From contig JARWKL010000010.1 of assembly GCA_029961685.1 (NCBI GenBank), positions 9,569,931 to 9,633,930 on the forward strand: a stretch of DNA of 64,000 nt. The letters run 5' to 3'. The notes below the pieces were generated by a model, which worked only from the letters and a program-made list of their open reading frames with translations, ran no database searches and was not told the origin of the DNA. The position numbers and the translations under genes are program-made. How positions within the stretch are numbered: the stretch's first letter is position 1; each line of letters starts with the position of its first letter. Below, in pieces: positions 53,053 to 63,480 of the stretch. The stretch is from Aristolochia californica (Eukaryota; Streptophyta; Magnoliopsida; Piperales; Aristolochiaceae).

Positions 53053-55964
53053 GGCCACTTGCATCCTCAACATGTTTCTTGCATGGATATGCATCACAAT
53101 TAAAACATGTTAGGATCTGTTACAAGTCTCTATGCAATCAAATCTATTGGGGGTTGTATTAATGGAACTTCCCAAACAATGATTACAAAACTTTGGAGTT
53201 CATTTTTTAGGGCGTGCAATAATTTTCTTCACTTGCATTTGTTATTCTTTCCATATTCTTTTGCATACGTAAACTATAAAATTTTCATTTTGTTGTGATC
53301 TTATATCTTTTTTCTTTACGAGAAGAATGGGAGAGTGAAAACTCAAGTTTGGATATGAAAAAAAAATTTTGAACTTGCAAATGGAAATGCACAGATGCTG
53401 TGAGAGATAATTCCAAAAAGTATCTGTGATTTTTAAGGATAGGCAAAAAGTTGGTTGTTGGGCTCCGGTAAATATCTAACCACTCGTTAACTTGAGAATA
53501 TAATTTTTTTCTACTCCTTGAAATTTTTGGACCATTAGGCTACTTGCATCCTCAACATGTTTCTGGTATGGATATCCACCACACTTAAAACATGTTAGGA
53601 TCAGTTACAAGTCTCTTTCCTATCAAATCTATTAGGGTTGTACTAGTGGAACTTCCCAAACATGGATAAAAAAACATTGGAGTTCATTTTTTAGTGCGTG
53701 AAATAGTTTTCTTCACTTGCATTTATTATAGTTTCCAAATTCTTTTCCATACATACACTCTAAAATATTCTTTTTGTTGTGATCTAATATCTTTTTTCTT
53801 CACGAGAAAATTGGGATGGTGAAAACTCATGTTTGGATCTGAAAAAAAAAAATTTGAACATCCAAAATGGAAATGCACAAATGCTGAGAGAGATAATTCC
53901 AAGAAGTTTCTGTGATTTTTAAGGATAGGCAAAAATTGGGTTGTTGAGCTCCGATAAATATCCAACCACAAGTTAACTTGAGAATTTAGATTTTTTCTAC
54001 TCCTTGAAATTTTTGCATCATTAGGTCACATGCATCCTCAAAATGTTTCTGCCATGCATATCCACCGCACATAAATGATGTTAAGATCAGTTACAAGTCT
54101 CTTTCCTATCAAATCTATTAGGGGTTGTATTAGTGGAACTTCCAAAACATGGATAACAAAACTTTGGAGTTCATTTTTTAGTGCGTGAAATAATTTTCTT
54201 CACTTGCATTTGTTATAGTTTCAAAATTCTTTTGCACAAAATAAATCTTAAATTTTCATTTTGTTGTGGTCTTTAATCTTTTTTCTTGACAAGAAAAAAT
54301 GGGAGAGAGAAAACTTAAGTTTGGATCTGAAAAAAAAATTTGAACATCCAAAATGGAAATGCACAAATGCTGAGAGAGAAAATTCCAAGAAGTATTTGTG
54401 ATTTTTAGGATAGGCAAAAAGTGGGTTCTTGGGCTGCGGTAAATATCCAACCACACGTTAACTTGAGAATTTAATTTTATTCTACTACTTAAAATTTTTG
54501 GATCATTAGGCCACTTGGATCCTCAATATGTTTCTGGCATGGATATCCACCACACTTGAAATAAGTTAGGATCAGTTACAAGTCTCTATCCAATGAAATC
54601 TATTGGGGGTTGTATTAATGGAACTTCCCAAACAATGATAACCAAACTTTGGAGTTCATTTTTTAGTGCATGAAATAATTTTCTTCACTTGTATTTGTTA
54701 TTGTTTCCAAATTCTTTTGCATACATAAACTCTAAATTTATCATTTTTTTGTGATCTTATATCTTTTTTCTTTACGAGAAGTATGGGAGAGTGAAAACTC
54801 AAAATTGGATCTCAAAAAAAAAAATTTGAACATCCAAATGGAAATGCACAGATGCTGTGAGAGATAATTCCAAAAAGTATCTGTGATTTTTAAGGATAGG
54901 CAAAATGTTGATTGTTGGGCTCCGGTAAATATCCAACCACTCGTTAAATTGAGAATTTAATTTTTTTCTACACCTCAAAATATTTGGACCATTAGGCCAC
55001 TTGCATCCCCAACATGTTTCTGGCATGGATATCCACCAAACATAAAACATGTTAGGATCAGTTACAAGTCTCCTTCCTATCAAATCTATTAGGGTTGTAC
55101 TAGTGGAATTTCCCAAACAAGGATAAAAAAACTTTGGAGTTCATTTTTTAGTGCATGAAATAGTTTTCTTCACTTGCATTTATTATAGTTTCGAAATTCT
55201 TTTGCATACATAAAGTCTAAAATTTTCTTTTTGTAGTGATCTTATATCTTTTTTCTTCACGAGAAAAATGGAATGGTCAAAACTAAAGTTTGGATCTGAA
55301 AAAAAAAAATCTGAACATCGAAAATGGAAATGCACAAATGCTGAGAGAGATAATTCCAAAAAGTATCTGTGATTTTTAAGGATAGGCAAAAAGTGGGTTG
55401 TTGGGCTCCAGTAAATATCCAACCACACGTTAGCTTGAGAATTTAGATTTTTTCTAGTCCTTGAAAGTTTTGGATCACTAGGCGACAAGCATCCTCATAA
55501 TGTTTCTAGCATGCATATCCACCACACATAAAACATGTTAGGATCATTACAAGTATCTTTCCTATCAAATCTATTATGGGTTGTACTAGTGGAACTTCCA
55601 AAACATGGATAACAAAACTGTGGAGTTCATTTTTTAGTGCGTGAAATAATTTTCTTCACTTGCATTTGTTATAGTTTCAAAATTCTTTTGCATACATAAA
55701 CTCTAAAATTTTCATTTTGTTGTGGTCTTATATCTTTTTTCTTTACGAGAAAAATGGGAGAGTGAAAACTCATGTTTGGATCTAAAAATAAAAATTTGAA
55801 CATCCAAAATGGTAATGTTCAAATGCTGAGAGAGAAAATTCTGAAAAGCATCAGTAATTTTTAAGGATAGGCAAAAAGTGGGTTGTTGGGCTCTCATAAA
55901 TATCCAACCACACGTTACTTTGAGAATTTAATTTTTTCTACTCCTTGAAATTTTTGGATCTTTA
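53053..55964 (+). repeat. Three-monomer higher-order repeat (X-Y-Z), two tandem copies
   Basis: Copy 1 is 53053-54508 and copy 2 is 54509-55964, each 1456 bp. X has ctattgggggttgtattaat and gcacagatgctgtgagag (53391, 54845). Y has the shortened ctattagggttgtac, ggataaaaaaac and gaatttagattttttct. Z has a cacataaa variant, aacttccaaaacatgg and gttgtggtctt. The same X-Y-Z order occurs at 41325-42774 and 60784-62238, and X-Y at 12501-13464. Anchors are 53053, 53538, 54024, 54509, 54995 and 55481. Confidence 0.85.
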
Positions 55965-56479
55965 GGCCACTTGCATCCTCAACATGTTTCTGGCATGCAT
56001 ATCCACCACACTTAAAACATGTTAGGATCAGTTACAAGTCTCTTTCCTATCAAATCTATTAGGGGTTGTACTAGTGGAACCTCCCAAACATGGATAACAA
56101 AACTTTGGAGTTCATTTTTTAGTGTGTGTAATAATTTTCTTCACTTGCATTAGTTATAGTTTCCAAATTCTTTTGCATACATAAAATATAAAATTTTCAT
56201 TTTGTTGTGATCTTATATCTTTTTTCTTTACGAGAAAAATGAGAGAGTGAAAACTCAAGTTTGCATCAAAAAAAAGTTTTTGAACATCCAAAATGGACAT
56301 GCACAAATGCTGAGAGAGATAATTACAAAAAGTATCTGTGATTTTTAAGGATAAGCAAAAAGTGGGTTGCTGGGCTCCAGTAAGTATCCAACCACACGTT
56401 ACTTGAGAATTTAATTTTTTTGTACTCAAAATTTTTTGATCATTAGGCCACTTGCATCCTCAACATGTTTCTTGCATGC
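55965..56479 (+). repeat. Satellite monomer leading into Block C
   Basis: The anchor is at 55965. The monomer has gcatcaaaaaaaag and gctccagtaagtatcc variants and a short tgtactcaaaatttt T-run segment before the 56446 anchor. Unlike Blocks A and B, the entry into Block C carries no 133-bp duplication. Confidence 0.8.
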
Positions 56480-56492
56480 AAATCCACCACAC

Positions 56493-56876
56493 TTAAAACA
56501 TGTTAGGATCTGTTACAAGTCTCTTTCCTTTGAAATTTATTAGGGGTTGTACTAGTGGAACTTCCCAAACATGAATAAGAAAGCATTGGAGTTCATTTTT
56601 TAGTGCGTCAAATAATTTGCTCCACTTGCATTTGTTATAGTTTCCAACTTCTTTTGCATACATAAAGTCTAAAATTTTCATTTTGTTCTGATCATATTTT
56701 TTTTTTCTATACAAGAAAAATGGAAGAGTAAAGCTCAAGTTTGGATCGGAAAAAAGAATTTGAACATCCAAAATGGAAATGCACAAATGCAGAGAAAGAT
56801 AATTCCATAAAGTATCTGTAATTTTTAAGGATAGGCAAAAGTGGGTTGTTGGGCTCCAGTAAATATCCCACCACAC
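56493..56876 (-). other. Longest antisense open frame (127 codons), judged non-coding
   Basis: This is the longest open stretch, read on the - strand across most of one monomer. It joins the two peptide-like segments seen separately in other monomers: one with SPTTHF and FVHFHFG-like text, the other ending near KRLVTDPNMF. I recognise no protein family, signal peptide or catalytic motif. Homologous frames elsewhere break at different places, and the reading frame after the FFF stretch switches (RSKLEF versus SDPNLSF) with A-run length. That is the behaviour of non-coding DNA. The monomer length of about 485 is not a multiple of 3, so frames do not continue between monomers. Confidence 0.8.
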
Positions 56877-57898
56877 GTTAACTTGAGAATTTAATTTTTT
56901 TCGACTCCTAGAAATTTCTGGATCATTATGCCACTTGCATCCTCAACAGGTTTCTAACATGCCTATCCACCACACTTAAAACAAGTTAGGATCAGTGACA
57001 AGTCTCTTTCCTATCAAATCTATTAGAGGTTGTACTAGTGGAACTTCCCAAACATGGATAACAAAACTTTGGAGTTCATTTTTTAGTGCGTGAAATAATT
57101 TTCTTCACTTGCATTTGTTATAGTTACCAAATTCTTGTACATACTTAATGTCTAAAATTTTTATTTTGTTGTGATCTTATATCTTTTTTCTTTACGAGAA
57201 AAATGGGAGTGTGAAAACCCAAGTTTGCATCTGAAAAAAAATATTTGAACATCCAAAATAGAAATGCACAAACGCTGAGAGTGATAATTTCAAAAAGTAT
57301 CTATTATTTTTAAGGATAGGCAAAAAGTGGGTTGCTGGGCTCCGATAAATATCCAGCCACACGTGAACTTGAGAATTTAATTTTTTTCTAATCCTTGAAA
57401 TTTTTGAATCATTAGGCCACTTGCATCCTCAACATGTTTCTAGCATGCATATCCACCACACTTAAAACATGTTAGGATCAGTTAGAAGTCTCTTTCCTAT
57501 CAAATCTATTAGGGGTTGTACTAGTGGAACTTCCCAAAGTTGGATAACAAAACTTTGGAGTTCATTTTTTAGTGCGTGAAATAATTTTGTTTGTTTGCAT
57601 TTATTATAGTTTCCAAATTCTTTTGCATACATAAACTCTAAAATTTTCTTTTTGTTGTGATCATATATCTTTTTTATCACGAGAAAAATGGGAGAGTTAA
57701 AACTAAAGTTTGGATCTGAAAAAAAAAATTGAATATCCAAAATGGAAATGCACAAATGCTAAGAGAGTTAATTCCAAAAAGTATCTGTGATTTATAAGGA
57801 TAGGGAAAAAGTAGGTTGTTGGGCTCCGGTAAAAATCCAACCACACATTAACTTGAGAATAAAATTTTTTTCTACTCCTTCAAATTTTTGTATCATTA

Positions 57899-58353
57899 GG
57901 CCATATCCACCACACTGAAAACTTGTTAGGATCAGTTACAAGTCTCTTTCCGATCAAATCTATTAGGGGTTGTACTAGTGGAACTCTCAAAACATGGATA
58001 ACAAAACTTTGGAGTTCATTTTTTAGTGCGTGAAATAATTTTCTTCTCTTTCATTTGTTATAGTTTCCAAAATCTTTTGTTTACATCAACTCTAAAATTT
58101 TCATTTTGTTGTGGTCTTATATCTTTTTTCTTTACGAGAAAAATTGGAGAGTGAAAACACAAGTTTGGATCTGAAAAAAAAATTTGAACATCCAAAATGG
58201 AAATGCAAAAATGCTGAGTGAGATAATTTCAAAAAGTATCTGTGATTTTTAAAGATTGTCAAGGAGTGGGTTGTTGGGCTGCGGTAAATATCCAACCACA
58301 TCATAACTTGAGAATTTAATTTTATTCTACTCCTTGAAATTTTTGGATCAATA
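57899..58353 (+). repeat. Shortened monomer, ~30 bp lost including the left dyad arm
   Basis: At 57899 ggcca joins tatccaccacac directly, so the cttgcatcctc, aacatgttt and gcatgca elements are missing. The corresponding monomers in A (10564) and B (38905) are intact, so the deletion arose in Block C. The monomer is 455 bp. Confidence 0.88.
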
Positions 58354-61300
58354 TGCCACTTGCATCCTCAACATGTTTCGGGCATGGATATCCACCACAC
58401 TTAAAACATGTTAGGATCAGTTACAAGTCTCTTTCCAATCAAATCTATTGGGGGTTGTATTAGTTGAACTTCCCAAACATTGATAAGAAAACTTTGGAGT
58501 TTATGTTTTAGTGCATGAAATAATTTTCATCACTTGCATTTGTTGTAGTTTCCAAATTCTTTTGCATATATAAACTCTTAAATTTTCATCTTGTCGTGAT
58601 CTTATATCTTTTTTCTTTACGAGAAAAATGGGAGAGTGAAAACTCAAGTTTGCATCTAAAAAATAAATTTTCAACATCCAAAATGGACATGCACAAATGC
58701 TGAGAGAGATAATTCAAAAAAGTATCTGTGATTTTTAGGGATAGGCAAAATGTGGGTGGCTGGGCTCCGGTAAGTATCCAACCACACGTTAACTTGAAAA
58801 TTTAATTTTTTTCTACTCCTTGAAATTTTTGGATCATTTGGCCACTTGCATCCTCAACATGTTTCTGGCATGTATATCCACCACACTTAAAACATGTTAG
58901 GATCAGTTACAAGTCTCTTTCCTATCAAATCTATTAGGGGTTGTACTAGTGGAACTACCCAAACATGGATACGAAAATTTTGGAGTTCATTTTTAGTGCG
59001 TCAAATAATTTTCTTCACTTGCATTTGTTATAGTTTCAAAATTCCTTTGCATTCATAAACTCTAAAATTTTCATTTTTTTCTGATCATATTTTTTTTTCT
59101 TTACGAGAAAAATCGAAGTGTAAAAACTCAAGTTTGGATATGAAAAAAGTATTTGAACATCCAAAATGGAAATGCACAAATGCTGAGAGAGATAATTCCA
59201 AAAAGTATCTTTAATTTTTAAGGATAGGCAAAAAGTGGGTTGTTGGTCTCCGGTAAATATCCAACCACACGCTAACTTGAGAATTTAATTTTTTCTACTC
59301 CTTGAAATTTATGGATCATTATGCCACTTGCATCCTCAACATGTTTCTGACATGCATATCCACCACAGTTAAAACATGTTAGGATCAGTTACAAGTCTCT
59401 TTCCTATCAAATCTATTAGGGGTTGTACTAGTGGAACTTCCCAAACATCAATAAAAAAAATTTGAAGTTCATTTTTTAGTGCGTGAAATAATTTTCTGCA
59501 CTTACATATGTTATAGTTTCCAAATTCTTTTGCATACATAAAGTCGAAAATTTTCATTTTGTTGTGATCTGATATCTTTTTTCTTTGCGAGAAAAATGGG
59601 AGAGTGAAAACTCAAGTTTGCATCTGGAAAAAAATATTTGAACATCCAAAATGGAAATGCACAAATGCTGAGAGAGATAATTTCAAAAAGTATCTGTGAT
59701 TTTTAAGGATAGGCAAAAAATGGGTTGCTGGGCTCCGGTAAATATCCAACCACACGTTAACTTGAGAAATTAACTTTTCTCTACTCCTTGCAATTTTTGA
59801 ACCACTAGGCCACTTGCATCCTCAACAAGTTTGTAGCATGCATATCCACCACACTTAAAACATGATAGGATCAATTACAAGTCTCTTTCCTATCAAATCT
59901 ATTAGGGGTTGTACTGGTAGAACTTCCCAAACATTGATAACAAAACTTTGGAGTTCATTTTTTAGTGCGTGAAATAATTTTCTTTACTTGCGTTTGTTAT
60001 AGTTTCCAAATTCTTTTACATACATAAACTCTAAAATTTTCTTTTTGTTAAGATCTGATTTCTTTTTTCTTCACTAGAAAAATTGGAGAGTGAAAACTCA
60101 AGTATGGATCTGAAAAATTAAAATTTTAATATCCAAAATGGATATGAACAAATGCAAAGAGAGATAATTCCAAAAAGTAACTATCATTTTTAAGGATAGG
60201 CAAAAAGTAGGTTGTTGGGCTTCGGTAAAAATCCAACCACACGTTAACTTGAGAATATAATTTTTTTCTACTCCTTGAAATTTTTGGATCATTAGGCCAC
60301 AGGCATCCTGAACATGTTTCTGGCATGCATATCCAGCACACGTAAAAAATGTTAGGATCAGTTACAACTCTCTTTCCTATCAAATCTACTCGGGGTTGTA
60401 CTAGTGGAACTTCCAAAACATGGATAACAAAACTTTGGAGTTCGTTTTTTAATGCATGAAATAATTTTCTTCACTTGCATTTGGTTTAGTTTCCAAATTC
60501 TTTTGCACACATAAACTCTAAAATTTTTATTTTGTTGTGGTCTTATATCTTTTTTCTTTACGAGAAAAAAAATGGGTGAGTGAAAACAAGAGTTTGGATC
60601 TGAAAAAAAAAATTTGAACATCCAAAATGGAAATGCACAAATGCTGAGAGAGATAATTCCAAAAAGTATCTGTGATTTTTAAAGATAGGTAAAAAGTGGG
60701 TTGTTGGGCTGCGGTAAATATCCAAGTTCATGTTAACTTGAGAATTTAATTTTATTCTCCTCCTTGAAATTTTTGGATCAATAGGCCAGTTGCATCCTCA
60801 ACATGTTTCTTGCAAGGATATCCATTACACTTAAAACATGTTAGGATCAGTTACAAGTCTCTTTCCAATCAAATCTATTGGGGGTTGTATTAATGGAACT
60901 TCCCAAACATGGATAACAAAACTTTGGAGTTCATTTTTTAGTGCGTGAAGTAATTTTCTTCACTTGCATTTGTTATTGTTTCCAAATTCTTTTGCATGCA
61001 TAAACTCTAAAACTTTCATTTTGTTTTGATCTTATATCTTTTTCCTTTACGAGAACATTGGGAGAGTGAAAACTCAAGTTTGGATCTGAAAAAAAAAATT
61101 TGAAAATCCAAATGGAAATGCAATGATGGTAAGAGAGATAATTCAAAAAGGTATCTGTGATTTTTAAGGATAGGCAAAAAGTTGATTGTTGGGCTCCGGT
61201 AAATATCCAACCACTCGTTAACTAGAGAATTTAATTTTTTTCTACTCCTTGAAATTTTTGGATCATTAGGCCACTTGCATCCTCAACATGTTTCTGGTAT

Positions 61301-62724
61301 GGATATCCTCCACACTTAAAACTTGTTAGGATCAGTTACAAGTCTCATTCCTATCAAATCTATTAGGGTTGTACTACTGGAACTTCCCAAACATGGATAA
61401 AAAAACCTTGGAGTTCATTTCTAGTGCGTGAAATAATTTTCTTCACTTGCATTTATTATAGTTTCCAAATTCTTTTGCATACTTAAACTCTAAAATTTTC
61501 TTTTTGTTGTGATCTTATATCTTTTTTCTTCACAAGAAAAATGGGAAGGTGAAAACTCAAGTTTGGATCTGAAAAAAATAAATTTGAACATCCAAAATGG
61601 AAATGCACAAATGCTGTGAGGAATAATTGCAAAAAGTATCTGTGATTTTTAAGGATCGGCAAAAAGTGGTTGTTGGGCTTCGGTAAATATCCAACCATAC
61701 GTTAACTTGAGAATTTAAATTTTTTCTACTCCTTCAAATTTTTGGATCATTAGGCCACATGCATCCTCAACATGTTTCTGGCATGCATATCCACCACACA
61801 TAAAACATGCTAGGATCAGTTACAAGTCTCTTTCGTATCAAATCTATTAGAGATTGTACTAGTGGAACTTCCAAAACATAGATAACAAAACTTTGGAGTT
61901 CATTTTTTCGTGCGTGAAATAATTTTCTTCACTTGCATTTGTTATAGTTTCCAAATTCTTTTTCGTACATAAACTCTAAAATTTTCATTTTGTTGTAGCC
62001 TTATCTTTTTTTTCTTTACGAGAAAAATGGGAGAGTGAAAACTCAAGTTTGGATCTAACAAAAAAAATTTGAACATCCAAAATGGAAATGCAAAATTGCT
62101 GATAGAGATAATTCCAAAAAGTATCGGTGATTTTTAAGGATAGGCAAAAATTAGGTTGTTGGGCTGCTGTAAATATCCATCCACACTTTAACTTGATAAT
62201 TTAATTTTATTCTACTCCTTGAAACTTTTGGATCATTAGGCCACTTGCATCCTCAACATGTTTCTGGCATGGATATCCACCGCACTTAAAACATATTAGG
62301 ATCAGTCACAAGTCTCTTTCCAATCAAATCTATTGGGGGGTTGTATTAGTTGAACTACCCAAACATGGATAAAAAAACTTTGGAGTTCATTTTTTAGTGC
62401 CTGAAATAATTTCTATCACTTGCATTTGTTATAGTTTCCAAATACTTTTGCATGCATAAACTCTAAAATTTTTATTTTGTTGTGATCTTATATCTTTTTT
62501 CTTTACGAGAAGAATAGGATAGTGAAAACTCTAGTTCGGATCTGAAAAAAAAAATTTGGACATCCAAATGGAAATGAACAAATGTTGAGAGAGATAATTG
62601 CAAAAAGTATCTGTAATTTTTAAGGATAGGCAAAAAGTGGGTTGTTGGGCTCCGGTAAATATCCAACCGCACGTTAACTTGAGAATTTAATTTTTTTTTA
62701 CTCCTTGAAATTTTTGAATCATTA

Positions 62725-63191
62725 GGCCACTTGCATCCTCAATATCCACCACACTTAACACATGTTAAGATCAGTTACATGTCTACTTCCTATCAATTCT
62801 ATTAGGGGTTGCAGTAGTGGTACTTGCAAACATGGATAACATAACTTTGGAGTTCATTTTTGAGTGTGTGAAATAATTTTCTTCACTAGCATTTGTTATA
62901 GTTTCCAAATTTTTTTGCATACATAAACTCTAAAATTTTCATTATGTTGGGATCTTATATCTTTTTTCTTAACGAGAAAAATGGGAGAGTGAAAACTCAA
63001 GTTTGCATGTGAAAAAAAAATTTGAACATCCAAAATGGACTTGCACAAATACTGAGAGAGATAATTCCAAAAAGTATTTGTGATTTTTAAGGATAGGCAA
63101 AAAATGGGTTGCTGGCCTCGGGTAAATATCCAACCACACATTAACTTGAGAATTTAATTTTTTTCTACTCTTTGAAATTTTTGGATCATTT
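62725..63191 (+). repeat. Shortened monomer, ~18 bp lost including the left dyad arm
   Basis: Near 62741 catcctcaatatccaccac replaces catcctcaacatgttt, ctggcatgca and tatccaccac. The B counterpart (43264) is intact. The right breakpoint is the same tatcc position used by the 57899 deletion. The monomer is 467 bp. Confidence 0.87.
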
Positions 63192-63480
63192 GGCCAGTTG
63201 CATCCTCAACAGGTCTCTTTTATGCATATCCACCACACTTAAAACATGTTAGGATCAGTTACAAGTCTCTTTCCTATCAAATCTATAGGGGGTGTACTAG
63301 TGGAACTTCCCAAACATGGATAACAAAACTTTCGAGTTCCTTTTTAAGTGTGTGAAATATTTTTTTTCAATTGCATTTATTATAGTTTCCAAATTTTTTG
63401 TTTCCATAAACTCTAAAATTTTTTTTTTTTTTGTGATCTAATATCTTTTTTCTTCACGAGAAAAATGGGATGGTGAAAAC

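Larger units (their letters stand above)
56480..63480 (+). repeat. Block C: diverged third copy of the A/B block
   Basis: Anchors are at 56929, 57415, 57899, 58354, 58840, 59322, 59808, 60295, 60784, 61269, 61753, 62239, 62725 and 63192. C follows the monomer-variant order of B from tgcgtcaaataatt (56602) to gggatggtg (63467). It has one additional monomer near 57.95-58.45 kb with gctgcgg and ctattgggggttgtatta variants, so a single-monomer insertion separates it from B. Identity to B is visibly lower than A to B. C continues in register with B about 2 kb beyond the end of A. Confidence 0.85.

Noticed and set aside
162..63141. About 85 open frames of 60-127 codons as genes
   Set aside because: They are the same AT-rich stretch re-read in tandem copies. 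Frames break and switch at random, there is no recognised domain, and monomer length is not a multiple of three.
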